A stretch of 58,801 nt of DNA from Aneurinibacillus danicus (GCF_007991215.1 NZ_BJXX01000015.1:1-58801), one strand, 5' to 3'. Positions 10,179 to 19,567 are shown, counted from the stretch's first letter. Translations and numbers: made by a program. Notes: generated by a model not told the origin, from the letters alone.

Positions 10179-11567
10179 TTAAAAGATGAAAATCTTGCCC
10201 GGGTTTAAAATGTTATGCGGATCAAGCGTTTGCTTCATTGCATACATAACATCCAGCGCGTCACCGTGCTCTTGTCGCTGATATTTCGCCTTGCCCAGAC
10301 CGACACCGTGCTCTCCCGTACATGTGCCGCCCCGACTCAGCGCATAGCCTACAATCTCCGTATTCACCGCCTCCGCCTGTTCCAAATCGGCGGGATTGTT
10401 CGGATGTACCATCAACAGCGAATGAAAATTCCCGTCTCCGACATGTCCGACGATACCTCCGACCATGCCCGTTCGCTCGATAAGCTCCCGTGCATGGTCA
10501 ATGGCGCCTGCAAGCTCAGAGAGGGGCAAACAAACGTCGGTCGTCATTGCTTTCCTGCCCGGATATCCATGCAGAAACGCATAGGCCAAGTGATGACGTG
10601 CTTCCCACAATGCCGTTTGTTTCAGTGAATCGGTTTCAAATAGGAAGTCGCCACAACCGTGATCCTCTACAATTTCTCTCGCAAATGCAATGTCACAGGC
10701 AAGACCTGCTTCGTTCCCGTGAAACTCAAAAAATAAGGTAGGAAACTCCGGATAATCCGTTCCTTTATACGCATTTACCTGCCGAATAGAACGACCATCG
10801 ATAAGCTCCATGCGTGCAACCGGAATGGCGGCTCCCATAATCGCGCAGGCTGCTTCCACTGCGTTCGCTACGGTCGGAAAACTGGCCCGTGCCGTAACAG
10901 ACGCTTCCGGAATGCCATACAGACGCAGCGTGAGCTCGGTAAATATGCCAAGCGTTCCCTCCGATCCGATGAATAATCCGTTTAGATGATAGCCCGATGA
11001 TGATTTTGCAGCCATACTGCCGGTACGAATCACCCTGCCATCCGCCAGTACTACTTCCATATCCCGCACCTGGTCACGCATAACGCCGTAGCGTACCGAC
11101 GTCGTCCCGCTTGCATTCGTTGCGGCCATCCCGCCAATCGTCGCATCGGCTCCCGGATCTACCGAAAAGAAGAGACCGTATTTCTTCAATTCTTTATTCA
11201 ACTGCATACGGGTTACCCCCGGCTGCACACGCACAAGAAAGTCCTGTGGCCGCACTTCAAGCACCCGGTTCATCAGCCCAAAATCGAGTGAAATACCGCC
11301 CTGCTGCGGAATAACCTGCCCTTCCATCCCGGAGCCGACGCCGAATGGAACAATAGGAACACGATGTGCATTAGCCCACTCGGCGATTCGACTTACTTCT
11401 TCTGTCGTTTTCGGAAATACCACCACATCCGGAAGGCGCGGTGTATGGTATGATTCATCTTTTCCATGCTGCTCCAATACGTTTGGATTGATCGTGACAC
11501 GGTCAGCATCAATCATCTTTCTTAGCTCTCCCGCAATATCATTCGTTCTTTTGACGTCTGATCCCAT
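10179..11567 (-). CDS. FAD-linked oxidoreductase, D-lactate dehydrogenase/GlcD type
   Basis: A 462-aa flavoprotein of the VAO/PCMH fold. The FAD-binding half includes PFGVGSGMEGQV, SVDPGADATIGGMAATNASG and FIGSEGTLGIFTE. The C-terminal FAD-oxidase_C half has GHVGDGNFHSLL and the closing GEHGVGLGKAKY. This arrangement is typical of D-lactate dehydrogenase (cytochrome) and of the GlcD subunit of glycolate oxidase. No glcE or glcF-like gene accompanies it, which favours a stand-alone D-2-hydroxyacid dehydrogenase. The electron acceptor is unknown. Confidence 0.85.
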   Translation of the reverse strand: MGSDVKRTNDIAGELRKMIDADRVTINPNVLEQHGKDESYHTPRLPDVVVFPKTTEEVSRIAEWANAHRVPIVPFGVGSGMEGQVIPQQGGISLDFGLMNRVLEVRPQDFLVRVQPGVTRMQLNKELKKYGLFFSVDPGADATIGGMAATNASGTTSVRYGVMRDQVRDMEVVLADGRVIRTGSMAAKSSSGYHLNGLFIGSEGTLGIFTELTLRLYGIPEASVTARASFPTVANAVEAACAIMGAAIPVARMELIDGRSIRQVNAYKGTDYPEFPTLFFEFHGNEAGLACDIAFAREIVEDHGCGDFLFETDSLKQTALWEARHHLAYAFLHGYPGRKAMTTDVCLPLSELAGAIDHARELIERTGMVGGIVGHVGDGNFHSLLMVHPNNPADLEQAEAVNTEIVGYALSRGGTCTGEHGVGLGKAKYQRQEHGDALDVMYAMKQTLDPHNILNPGKIFIF

Positions 11568-11589
11568 TTCTTTTTCTTCTCCCTCTCCG

Positions 11590-12366
11590 TTATGCCATCT
11601 GCATCCAGGCCCGCTTGTTGCGCCATGCTACATCCACTTCGGTACCAAAGAAGCTGGATAAGTTCTCTGCATTCATCAACTCCTGTGTAAGACCCGCGCC
11701 GTATACCTGCCCTTCCTTCAAAAGCAGTACATGGCGGAAAACAGGCACAATCTCTTCAATATGGTGAGATACGTAGATCATCGTCGGCCCTTCCGGCTGG
11801 CTTCCCATATCTTGAATCCGCTCCAGCAGTTGCTCGCGCGCAAAAATATCAAGTCCCGTAGCCGGCTCGTCCAGAATGAGCAGCTTAGGCGAGGCCATTA
11901 ATGCTCTTGCAATGAGCACACGCTGTTTCTCTCCCTGCGAAAGGCTTTCATATATGCGTTTTTCCATCCCCAGGCATCCCATCTGCTCAAGCAGTTGGTA
12001 TGCTTTCTCATAATCGGCCGCTTCCGGCTCTTCGTAGAGCAATCCCATGGAAGCCACCTTGCCGCTTAGCACGATATTTTCCACCGTTTCGTTTTTATAC
12101 AGTTTCTCCTGCATGGAAGAGCTGACCCAGCCAATGGACTGGCGCAGTTTACGCAAGTCATATTCGCCAAACTTCTTGCCCAATACACTCACTTCGCCTT
12201 TTGTCGGCCACATATATCCGTTAATAATATTAAGCAGCGATGTTTTCCCTGAGCCGTTCAACCCCATAATGACCCAGTGCTCACCCGATTGTACGGACCA
12301 TGTCACATCCTTCAATATATATGTATTGCCACGCTTCCAGCTTACATTTTTGATGTCAATTACCAT
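11590..12366 (-). CDS. ABC transporter ATP-binding protein (YlmA-like)
   Basis: A 258-aa nucleotide-binding subunit. Walker A GLNGSGKTS (about residue 36), signature LSQGEKQR, Walker B LLILDEPATGLD and the H-loop His in YVSHHIEE. The start at 12366 is chosen because AAAAGGAG precedes it by 8 bases; the reading to 12459 has no ribosome site. Overall it resembles Bacillus YlmA. No permease gene is adjacent: the neighbours are a flavoprotein 22 bases downstream and an HD-GYP gene upstream. Short spacing suggests it is cotranscribed with the flavoprotein gene. Confidence 0.85.
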   Translation of the reverse strand: MVIDIKNVSWKRGNTYILKDVTWSVQSGEHWVIMGLNGSGKTSLLNIINGYMWPTKGEVSVLGKKFGEYDLRKLRQSIGWVSSSMQEKLYKNETVENIVLSGKVASMGLLYEEPEAADYEKAYQLLEQMGCLGMEKRIYESLSQGEKQRVLIARALMASPKLLILDEPATGLDIFAREQLLERIQDMGSQPEGPTMIYVSHHIEEIVPVFRHVLLLKEGQVYGAGLTQELMNAENLSSFFGTEVDVAWRNKRAWMQMA

Positions 12367-12483
12367 GTTCCTGACTCCTTTTCTCCCGTTAATTTTCATA
12401 TTTTCTGAAAAGTATAGAATCATACAATCGTTTTGTAAATACAAAAACCACTGAACCATACAGTACGGTGGTGCAACCGCAAA

Positions 12484-13551
12484 CTATGATTTTAAAATAG
12501 AGCGGATAAATACTGTCGTCTCTTTGGCCAAATCATACTCTTTCACTTCAGTGTGATCATAGGCGAATTTATCCCGCTCAGACGATCCGGTTTCTTTAAA
12601 TACGCGGACTAAGGGACGTGACGGCAATCCTTTATGCTGACCGACTACTACCCCGATTTCTCCGGTGCTGAGCTGAACGGAACTCCCGGTCGGATACATG
12701 GCAATCGAACGCAAAAACTGAATAACAATGTTATGGTCGAACTTCTTACCGGCCAACCCCATCAAATATTCGTTCGCCTGATACGGCAGCAGCGTCGGCT
12801 CCGGCGCAAAAGGGGAAATCAAATTATCGTAGAAATTCGTAACGGCCACAATTTTTGCGTATTCATGAATTTCTGGCCCCTTAAGGTTGCGCGGCTCCCC
12901 TGTCCCGTCCACATGCTCATGATGCTGCAGGGCGATATGCGCGCTTGATAGACTCAACTCATGGCGTTTGCGCAGTACGTTAAAGCCGACCCAGGCGTGG
13001 TGATCTCCCTCCTGGCTATACCGTTTGAGCGGATCGTCCGTATTTTTGATAACCTTTCCGATATCATGCAGCAGAGCGCCCAGAGCCAGCTCTTTAAGCT
13101 TGGTGACGCTGTATCCCAGATTGATGCCGATAACGGTAGACATGATACAGACATTCAATGAATGGATAAAAAGATAGTTGTCTTTTGTGCGAATATCATC
13201 GAGATTGAGCATTACATCTTTCTGTGCCAGAATCTCTTCAATGATATTCGTCATCGTTTTGGACACGGCCGTTGTGTCAAAGTTTTTGCCTTCCTGTACG
13301 CATTCCAATATATTGGAGACATGAGAAATCGCTTCACGGCGCGTTTCCTCTGAAACTACTTCTTCCACTTTGATGTCTTCAAATCGGCTGTCCTCTATAT
13401 AAACCATGGTGACGCCGATGCGGTGCAGCTTATTTACCATTCCCGGCGTCAGCAACACTCCCTGGCTCAGCAGCGTTCGTCCGTCACTTGCATAAATACT
13501 TTTGGCCAAAACCTGCCCCGCTTCCAGGCTATCTAAACTAACATGGCGCAT
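12484..13551 (-). CDS. HD-GYP domain protein 1 (GEP variant)
   Basis: A 355-aa predicted cyclic-di-GMP phosphodiesterase-type protein. An N-terminal region of about 100 residues starts with a LAKSIYASDGRTLL segment that is also found in the paralog at 50598-51680. The HD motif LLHDIGK and the next His pair (GDHHAWVGF) are intact, but the GYP motif reads GTGEP and the usual ADVYDALTS reads TNFYDNLIS, replacing a metal-ligand Asp by Asn. The changes make catalytic activity uncertain. No receiver or sensor domain is attached. It sits alone between an ABC gene and a divergent DUF502 gene. Confidence 0.85.
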   Translation of the reverse strand: MRHVSLDSLEAGQVLAKSIYASDGRTLLSQGVLLTPGMVNKLHRIGVTMVYIEDSRFEDIKVEEVVSEETRREAISHVSNILECVQEGKNFDTTAVSKTMTNIIEEILAQKDVMLNLDDIRTKDNYLFIHSLNVCIMSTVIGINLGYSVTKLKELALGALLHDIGKVIKNTDDPLKRYSQEGDHHAWVGFNVLRKRHELSLSSAHIALQHHEHVDGTGEPRNLKGPEIHEYAKIVAVTNFYDNLISPFAPEPTLLPYQANEYLMGLAGKKFDHNIVIQFLRSIAMYPTGSSVQLSTGEIGVVVGQHKGLPSRPLVRVFKETGSSERDKFAYDHTEVKEYDLAKETTVFIRSILKS

Positions 13552-13740
13552 GTCTCTTTCTCTCCTTCGACTTGTAAACTCTGTAAGGACTGTATATTCA
13601 TTACTATTATAACGCAGAATAGTATGTCATCCAGTCACAATATACTGTGACTACCAGATACTTTTGCTTTTCAGGATGCGAAAGGCAAGAAAAAATGATA
13701 TGCTTATGCCGATATTTCTGAGAAGGAGACTATGTCCTGT

Positions 13741-14328
13741 ATGAAACGATTAGTAACCTGGTTTTTAAACGGCCTGCTCGTAATGGCGCCTATCGGCATT
13801 ACCCTCTATATTCTGGTCTATATCTTCAAGCTTGTAGACAGTCTCGGCAAGCAAATTCTACTGTCCATGAATTTGCCTCCGATTACGGGATTGGGTGTCA
13901 TAGTCACGGTTACGCTTCTTATCGCCATCGGATTCATAAGCCAGCTCTGGCTGAGCCGCAAGCTGCTTGAATGGACGGAGCGATTAATCGCGCGTTTTCC
14001 CGGCTTAAAAACAATTTATAGCATGGTGAAAGATACTATACATTCTCTTATTGGAGAAAAGCGGGCCTTTTCCCAGGTTGTGCTTGTTACGCACGAAGAC
14101 GGAGGAAAACGGATTGGGTTTCTCACTACGGAAGACGTTACCGCTTTTCATCTGCATACGTCTTATATCGCAGTCTACGTGCCACATGCACTGCAGGTCA
14201 GCGGTGAGCTGCGTCTCTATCCGCGCGAACGGGTGGAATTTATCGATACACCGGTTGAAGAAGCGATGCGTTTCTGCCTGACCGCCGGTGTTGCTTCAAA
14301 AAAAGAAGAAGGAGACATGCCAGGTTAA
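13741..14328 (+). CDS. DUF502 family membrane protein
   Basis: A 195-aa protein with two N-terminal membrane helices (about residues 5-27 and 49-72) and a soluble C-terminal half (motifs FPGLKTIYSMVKD and VYVPHALQVSGEL). This is the standard DUF502 architecture; the family has no established function. Start choice is ambiguous: AGAAGGAG lies 3 bases before an ATG at 13732 and 12 bases before the ATG at 13741. The latter gives the family-typical MKRLVTWFLNG start. Confidence 0.8.
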   Translation: MKRLVTWFLNGLLVMAPIGITLYILVYIFKLVDSLGKQILLSMNLPPITGLGVIVTVTLLIAIGFISQLWLSRKLLEWTERLIARFPGLKTIYSMVKDTIHSLIGEKRAFSQVVLVTHEDGGKRIGFLTTEDVTAFHLHTSYIAVYVPHALQVSGELRLYPRERVEFIDTPVEEAMRFCLTAGVASKKEEGDMPG

Positions 14329-14338
14329 CCGGCATATC

Positions 14339-14410
14339 TTTTCTGTGAAAATCGTGAGGAAAGAAGAGCCATTGAGATTTTGCTACTTCTCTCATACCTT
14401 TCCCCCTCCT
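14339..14410 (-). repeat. Dispersed intergenic repeat, copy A (right end only)
   Basis: Begins TTTTCTGTGAAAATCGTGAG 11 bases after the DUF502 stop. About 29 bases match the family right end, then similarity fades into a pyrimidine-rich stretch. Confidence 0.6.
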
Positions 14411-14523
14411 CTATACCTATGTCCTATTATTTAAAAACACTACCATAATATGTTTTATATTACTAAATAAAGGGGTAATGTAATAGAGAAAAATTATATA
14501 TTATAAAAGGGGGAAGGAGTCAC

Positions 14524-14841
14524 ATGGCTCGCGTGGATCTTATAGAAAAAAAAGTATCCGCCAGAACTCTCATCAGTCTTCTCTTGGTCTTTTGTTCCTT
14601 ATTATTTTCCTTGCTGTCTTTCTTCTCTTCATTTACATCATACGGTACGTTGCTCGTTTTTCTGGAATGGGGCACAGTGCTAACCGGCCTTGTATTGGCA
14701 GCTTCGACCATCGCGCCTATCCGGAAATATCTGGCCCATAATTCATTTTTCCTGGAGCTTTCCATCACAACCATTGTGCTGGCCTGTCTGGATTTGATTT
14801 GGATTATGTTTACGTCTTACATTCTTTCTATTTTAAATTAG
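14524..14841 (+). CDS. Small membrane protein (105 aa), unknown
   Basis: Starts at an ATG behind a strong GGGGGAAGGAG site. A short basic N-terminus is followed by three hydrophobic segments (about residues 15-35, 42-62 and 76-102). No family recognised. The upstream 100 bases are very AT-rich and hold several TATAAT-like boxes, so it is probably transcribed alone. It shares the following bidirectional terminator with the TRAP operon that faces it. Confidence 0.6.
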   Translation: MARVDLIEKKVSARTLISLLLVFCSLLFSLLSFFSSFTSYGTLLVFLEWGTVLTGLVLAASTIAPIRKYLAHNSFFLELSITTIVLACLDLIWIMFTSYILSILN

Positions 14842-14843
14842 AA

Positions 14844-14890
14844 TGAAAAAAAGACGAGAGTTGAATGTATAAACTCTCGTCTTTTTTTCA
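14844..14890. terminator. Strong bidirectional terminator
   Basis: An almost perfect 19-bp stem with an 8-base loop; the arms end in seven As and seven Ts. It lies between the small membrane protein and the convergent dctM stop. Confidence 0.92.
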
Positions 14891-14899
14891 TGCAATATA

Positions 14900-16171
14900 C
14901 TACTGCATCATGTTCGGCAACCAGAGAGAGAGCTGCGGGAAGATAACGAAGAACGCCAGTACGAAGAGAAATAAAATGATAAAAGGAATCACCCCGCGCA
15001 CGACGACTTCAAGCTTCTCTTTTGCGATACCGCCCACGACAAACAGGTTCAAACCGACCGGAGGCGTAATCATCGCCAGCTCCATATTTACAGTCATGAC
15101 GATGGCGAAGTGAATCGGATCGATGCCGAGATGATCAATAATGGGAAGCAAAATCGGCAGCGTAATCAGAATAATCGAGACCGCTTCCAGGAAGGTTCCC
15201 ATAATAAAGAACAAAATGTTGACGATAAGGAAGAACGTCCACTTGTTCATATCGCTTTCCGCGATCCATGCCCCTACTTGCTGCGGTACCTGTTCGTTGG
15301 TCAGATACAGACCAAACAGGCTGGCAGCGGCAATAATCAGGAAAATCATCGACGTAATATTGATCGTTTCTACCAGAATCGGGCGAACGTCCTTAAGTCC
15401 CATTTCCCGGTAAATCACAACCGAAACGATCAAGCCATATACAACTGCGATAACGGCCGATTCTGTCGGCGTTGCCACACCGGTATAAATGCTGCCCAGA
15501 ATTAAGATAGGCAGAAACGCACCCCACAACGCTTTCAATGACGTCTTCATCCGAACTTCCATAGAAGCTTTTTCATCGCTTCCGTAGCCGTGTTTGCGAG
15601 CATAAAAAATAGCAGATATAATCAGCACACCGCCTAACAATAGACCCGGAATAACACCAGCCATAAATAGTTTCCCAATGGATTCCTCAGCTGTAATGCC
15701 ATAGATAATGAGCGGGATGCTTGGTGGAATCAGAATACCCAGTGTACCTGATGCAGCCACAAGACCCATTGCATACTTTTTATCATAGCCCGCGCTGACC
15801 ATCGCCGGAATCATGATCGATCCGATCGCGGCAGCCGTCGCCGGACTGGAACCGGAAATGGCCGCAAATACCATACAGGCAAGAATCGTGACGACAGACA
15901 GCCCGCCCGGCAGATGCCCCACCCATTTGCGCAAGGCCTCAATTAAATACTTGGAAATCCCGCCGCGTGCCAGAATAACACCGGCTAACACGAAACCCGG
16001 AATCGCCATCAGCGGGAACGAATCGAGCGCCGCAAACATCCGCTGCGGCACCATGTTCATATTAAAATCAGATTGCATCAATACGGCTACAGTAGCCAAA
16101 GCCAGACTGATGGCGATCGGTACCCGCAGCAGCATAAGGATGAGAAAACTACTAAACAGCGTGAGGACCAT
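14900..16171 (-). CDS. dctM: TRAP transporter large permease DctM
   Basis: A 423-aa membrane protein of 12 or so helices, the substrate-translocating subunit of a tripartite ATP-independent transporter. Family landmarks include IPGFVLAGVILARGG, GSSPATAAAIGSIMIPAM, ASGTLGILIPPSIPLI, and near the end MVTVNMELAMITPPVGLNLF-type residues. The start at 16171 is set by AAGGAGG nine bases ahead; it overlaps the end of dctQ by 20 bases, indicating translational coupling. It is the last gene of the operon dctP-dctQ-dctM. The substrate is likely a C4-dicarboxylate or related acid, but this is not readable from sequence. Confidence 0.93.
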   Translation of the reverse strand: MVLTLFSSFLILMLLRVPIAISLALATVAVLMQSDFNMNMVPQRMFAALDSFPLMAIPGFVLAGVILARGGISKYLIEALRKWVGHLPGGLSVVTILACMVFAAISGSSPATAAAIGSIMIPAMVSAGYDKKYAMGLVAASGTLGILIPPSIPLIIYGITAEESIGKLFMAGVIPGLLLGGVLIISAIFYARKHGYGSDEKASMEVRMKTSLKALWGAFLPILILGSIYTGVATPTESAVIAVVYGLIVSVVIYREMGLKDVRPILVETINITSMIFLIIAAASLFGLYLTNEQVPQQVGAWIAESDMNKWTFFLIVNILFFIMGTFLEAVSIILITLPILLPIIDHLGIDPIHFAIVMTVNMELAMITPPVGLNLFVVGGIAKEKLEVVVRGVIPFIILFLFVLAFFVIFPQLSLWLPNMMQ

Positions 16172-16697
16172 GCGGTGCATCCTCCTTTTCCTTTGGAATC
16201 TCTACCATGTCAACCGTATTTACGATTTTCTCTCCACGAATCGCTTGAATAAGTTTCTCTATAAAGCGAAGCAGAAACATGATGCCGGAGATAGGAAGAA
16301 TCAAATAGACTATCCACATCGGAATGCCGACGTCCATCGATACCATGCCGGACGTATACCGCTTCGCCACCAAAACATAACCGTAATACGTAAAAAAGAC
16401 ACAAAATAGAATTCCCATGAGATTTGCAAAAATATCTACCACACGCTGCATTCCGCGCGGCAGTTTATCGTATAGCATATCCACTTGAATGTGGTGATTA
16501 TTGCGTAGAGCTACCGGAACGCCCAGCAGTGCGCCCCATACGATTGTATAGTTGGCCACCTCTTCCACCCAGGCTTTCGGCTCGTTAAAAATATAGCGCA
16601 TTAGCACACCGTAAAAGATAAGAACGATACCAACGGACAAAAATGAACTAGCTGCAATATCTTCGAATAAGTCCCACGCTTTTTTCAAGCCCTTCAT
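16152..16697 (-). CDS. dctQ: TRAP transporter small permease DctQ
   Basis: A 181-aa protein with four membrane helices, the small subunit that partners DctM. Family signature residues around NEPKAWVEEVANYTIVWGAL and the NHHIQVDMLYDKLP segment are visible. The C-terminus carries a charged tail (EIPKEKEDAP). It lies between dctP and dctM and overlaps dctM by 20 bases. An intercistronic hairpin precedes it. Confidence 0.92.
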   Translation of the reverse strand: MKGLKKAWDLFEDIAASSFLSVGIVLIFYGVLMRYIFNEPKAWVEEVANYTIVWGALLGVPVALRNNHHIQVDMLYDKLPRGMQRVVDIFANLMGILFCVFFTYYGYVLVAKRYTSGMVSMDVGIPMWIVYLILPISGIMFLLRFIEKLIQAIRGEKIVNTVDMVEIPKEKEDAPHGPHAV

Positions 16698-16725
16698 TTT
16701 TGTTCCCCCTTTCTTACAGAAGAAG

Positions 16726-16748
16726 AGGCACTAACGACGTAGTGCCCT
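16726..16748 (-). terminator. Intercistronic hairpin between dctP and dctQ
   Basis: GGCACTA/TAGTGCC with a short loop just after the dctP stop. On the minus strand it is followed by CTCTTCTTC, not a clean U-run, so it probably attenuates or stabilises dctP mRNA instead of ending the operon; that would allow excess binding protein. Confidence 0.5.
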
Positions 16749-16760
16749 TTCTCTCTAACT

Positions 16761-17804
16761 CTATTTCAGATTTTTAATTCCATCGATTAATTCAGGCGTA
16801 ATAACGGATTTGAACTCGTCGTATACCGGCTGCAGCGCTTTTTCCAGCTCAGCGCGCTCAGCATCGTTTAACTCAGTAATTTGCATTTTGCCGGATTTCT
16901 TCAGGTTTTCGAAGCTCTTGTCGTTGTCTTCACTAGCCAGCTTCCATTCATACTCGGTCGCTTCTTTCAGCGCTTCTTCCACTTTTGTGCGAACCTCTTC
17001 CGGCATGCTATCCCAGAACGGCTTGTTTACGAAAATCGCATAGTCAAGACGTCCATGATTACTCACTGTCAGGTACTTCTGTACCTCTTCGTATTTTTGC
17101 GTGTCAATGTTATTGAATGTATTTTCCTGTCCGTCTACCGTACCCTGCTGCAGAGCCGCATACGTTTCACCGAATGCAATTGTCGCAGATCCTGCTCCCA
17201 GCGCTTTAAATTGTCCTTCCAGCACTTTACCTGCTTGTGCACGGAATTTCATGCCTTTGAAATCGGCCGGTGCTTTCAGCGGCTTTTTGTTGTTTGTGAA
17301 TTGTTTGAATCCGTTTTCCCAGAAAGCCAGACCCATAATGTCATTGCCTACCAGTTGTTCGCTGTTCAGCAGTTGTTTTGCCAGGTCGCTCTCAAAGAAT
17401 TTCAGAGCGTGCTCACGATCTTTGAACAGGAAGGGCATGTCCACATACTGCCAGCGCGGATCGAGCTTTACCATTTTGGTAACGGAAGGCGCAATCATGT
17501 GCACGTTTCCGGATACGAGCGCATCCAGCTCTTCTTTGTCACCATATAGCTGCGAAGACGGATAGACTTCAACTTTCACTTTTCCACCTGTTTTTTCTGC
17601 CGCCAGATCAGCGAACTTCTGTGCCGCTTTTCCCTTTACACTGTCAACCGAAGTAACGTGCGAGAATTTGATGACGATGGCGTCTTTCTTCTCTTCGCCG
17701 CCGCTCGCCGGTTTAGCATCTGCCGCCTTTTTCTCTCCGCCGCCACAGGCCGCAAGCAGGACCGCCATCACAATCGTCATGAGTACTGCTACTACTTTTT
17801 TCAA
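16761..17804 (-). CDS. dctP: TRAP transporter substrate-binding lipoprotein DctP
   Basis: A 347-aa extracytoplasmic solute receptor. The signal peptide ends at the lipobox LLAAC (Cys about 20). The DctP family pattern is clear: FSHVTSVDSVKGKAAQKFAD, VEVYPSSQLYGDKEELDAL, FRAQAGKVLEGQFKALGA with the substrate-carboxylate Arg, and TVDGQENTFNNI. It is the first gene of the TRAP operon. Regulatory signs upstream are a cre-like palindrome and a 20-bp-period direct repeat; no two-component regulator gene is adjacent. Confidence 0.93.
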   Translation of the reverse strand: MKKVVAVLMTIVMAVLLAACGGGEKKAADAKPASGGEEKKDAIVIKFSHVTSVDSVKGKAAQKFADLAAEKTGGKVKVEVYPSSQLYGDKEELDALVSGNVHMIAPSVTKMVKLDPRWQYVDMPFLFKDREHALKFFESDLAKQLLNSEQLVGNDIMGLAFWENGFKQFTNNKKPLKAPADFKGMKFRAQAGKVLEGQFKALGAGSATIAFGETYAALQQGTVDGQENTFNNIDTQKYEEVQKYLTVSNHGRLDYAIFVNKPFWDSMPEEVRTKVEEALKEATEYEWKLASEDNDKSFENLKKSGKMQITELNDAERAELEKALQPVYDEFKSVITPELIDGIKNLK

Positions 17805-17870
17805 CTTTTTTCCCCCTCTTACCCATTTCTTTTATATTGCTTCAAGTATAACTTTTTTCCTTTTTTATAC

Positions 17871-17887
17871 TGTGAAGCGCTTTCATT
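17871..17887 (-). promoter_or_regulatory. cre-like CcpA site upstream of dctP
   Basis: The minus strand reads TGAAAGCGCTTCACA. The left half fits the catabolite-response consensus exactly; the right half lacks one base of the TGAAAGCGCTTTCA palindrome. It lies about 70 bases before the dctP start, next to a TATAAA box, so CcpA repression is plausible. Confidence 0.45.
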
Positions 17888-17927
17888 TCTGAACATTATT
17901 TTATTTTTGAAAAAAACAAAAAACAAT

Positions 17928-17963
17928 TTTTGTTCATTTTGTTATAATTTTGTTCATTTTGTT
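17928..17963 (-). repeat. Two 16-bp direct repeats upstream of dctP
   Basis: TTTTGTTCATTTTGTT occurs at 17928-17943 and again at 17948-17963, exactly 20 bp apart (two helical turns), upstream of the dctP promoter region. This spacing suits tandem binding of an activator on one DNA face. Confidence 0.55.
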
Positions 17964-18122
17964 TGTGTATTTAACCTACAGAAATAGGCAAAAACCTACA
18001 AACTTTCGACTTATATACGAAAAAGAATTGTAGAAAAACGCGTCGGTTGGTATAATTTTCTAAAAAATAAAATTGAGCACGCCACATTAAAACAATGGGC
18101 AGAGTCCTGAGAAAGGAAACGA

Positions 18123-19328
18123 ATGATGCGAATCCCACCGCTGCAAGCTCTGTATTTTACACAGTTTCTGTCCGCTTTTGCGGACAACATGATTATCTTT
18201 ATCGTGCTTGCCATCATGCGCCAGGAGGGGTATCCCGGTTTCTATATCGGGCTGGTCCAATCAGCGTTTCTGCTGGCGTATGTCGTATGCGCTCCATTCG
18301 TCGGGCCATTCGCCGACCGTAACGCCAAGTCCTGGGTTCTGCTTGTGGGCAATACCGTCAAAGCTACCGGCATTCTTCTGATGATGACCGGACTCTCACC
18401 GGTACTTAGCTATCTGGTGGTCGGTATCGGTGCCGTAACATACAGCCCGGCCAAATACGGTATTCTACCCGAGCTGACTAACAGCAAAGAGGCTCTGCTC
18501 AAGGCAAACGGCAAAATTGAAGGATATACAATTTTTGCTATTCTCGCCGGGTCAGTAGCGGGAGGGATGCTTGCGGAATACTCGCTGTTCTGGTCGATGG
18601 CCGTCTGTATCGGACTATACCTCGTCTCCATCGCCGGAACATTCGCAATCCCCAGGACGGGAGGGAATTCATCCATTCGCTATAACCGAGCGCTTAGGAA
18701 CTTTATTTCTGATGTGAAGCTGTTCTTCTCGAATCCAAAATGCCGGTTCTCCCTGGTAGGTACCAGTTCATTCTGGATGTCATCCACGGTGCTCCGCTTT
18801 GCATTTATCGCCTGGATTCCGCTCATGCTGGGCATCACGTCGCTGGACAAAATTTCGATGCTTGTCGCTGTAACGGGCGTAGGTATCATTATCGGCTCGC
18901 TTGCGACCCCGTATTTAATCCCGGCGCACAAGTATTATCGCTCATACCTGTATGGCCTCATGATGGCTCTCCTTGTCGTTGCTTCGGTTTTCATGTCCGA
19001 TCTGTATCTGACAATTGCGGTGCTGATGGCGATCGGCTTTATGGGTGGCGCATTTATCGTACCGATGAATACGGTGCTGCAGGATGAAGGACATAAATTA
19101 AGCGGGACAGGGAAAGCAATCGCAGTACAGAATTTCATTAACAATACGATGATGCTGATCGGCATGGGCATCTATACAGGCGCAACCAGAGCAGGCGTCA
19201 CCGCTCCCGTCTCGATTGTGACGGTCGGTCTGGTTCTGCTCGGTTTCGTGCTCTATCTTCATTTCCTGAAGAAAAAGCTGATAGCTTCGAGCGTACTCTC
19301 TATCGAAAGCACCGGTCGTACGCTATAA
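18123..19328 (+). CDS. MFS transporter, LplT-like
   Basis: A 401-aa major facilitator protein with 12 predicted helices. The segment ...VTYSPAKYGILPELTNSKEAL followed by KANGKIEGYTIFAILAG is characteristic of the LplT lysophospholipid transporter group. The N-terminus FLSAFADNMI and the A-like motif GPFADRNAKS also fit. In proteobacteria LplT is fused to or paired with an acyltransferase (Aas); none is seen here, so the substrate is uncertain. The start at 18123 (or 18126) follows GAAAGGA. It ends three bases before an intergenic repeat. Confidence 0.82.
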   Translation: MMRIPPLQALYFTQFLSAFADNMIIFIVLAIMRQEGYPGFYIGLVQSAFLLAYVVCAPFVGPFADRNAKSWVLLVGNTVKATGILLMMTGLSPVLSYLVVGIGAVTYSPAKYGILPELTNSKEALLKANGKIEGYTIFAILAGSVAGGMLAEYSLFWSMAVCIGLYLVSIAGTFAIPRTGGNSSIRYNRALRNFISDVKLFFSNPKCRFSLVGTSSFWMSSTVLRFAFIAWIPLMLGITSLDKISMLVAVTGVGIIIGSLATPYLIPAHKYYRSYLYGLMMALLVVASVFMSDLYLTIAVLMAIGFMGGAFIVPMNTVLQDEGHKLSGTGKAIAVQNFINNTMMLIGMGIYTGATRAGVTAPVSIVTVGLVLLGFVLYLHFLKKKLIASSVLSIESTGRTL

Positions 19329-19330
19329 AC

Positions 19331-19521
19331 AAAACCACCATGGCATCTCAGCCGCAACCCCGACATGAAAATCGTGGGAAAGGCGCCTGACTTTTGTGGT
19401 ACGAGGGAAAAGAGAGAAAGGAATGAGGAGAGGATTTTAATGAGAAAAAAGGCGAACGCCTTTTTCTTCCCTGGAGCTTATTTCCTCTCTCTCCTTCTTT
19501 TCTCATGATTTTCACAGAAAA
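19331..19521 (+). repeat. Dispersed intergenic repeat, copy B (complete)
   Basis: A complete copy: left end AAAACCACCATGGC, then GCAACCCCGACATGAAAATC, a purine-rich arm, the central AAAAAGGCG/CGCCTTTTT hairpin, a pyrimidine-rich arm, and right end GATTTTCACAGAAAA. It fills the space between two convergent genes, starting 3 bases after one stop. Confidence 0.85.
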
Positions 19522-19567
19522 AAAAGCGGGCACTGTTATCCCGCTCCATCTTTACAATGTCTTACGC

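Noticed and set aside
17928-17963. CRISPR-like repeat upstream of dctP
   Set aside because: Only two units with a 4-base spacer and no cas genes; better read as an operator.
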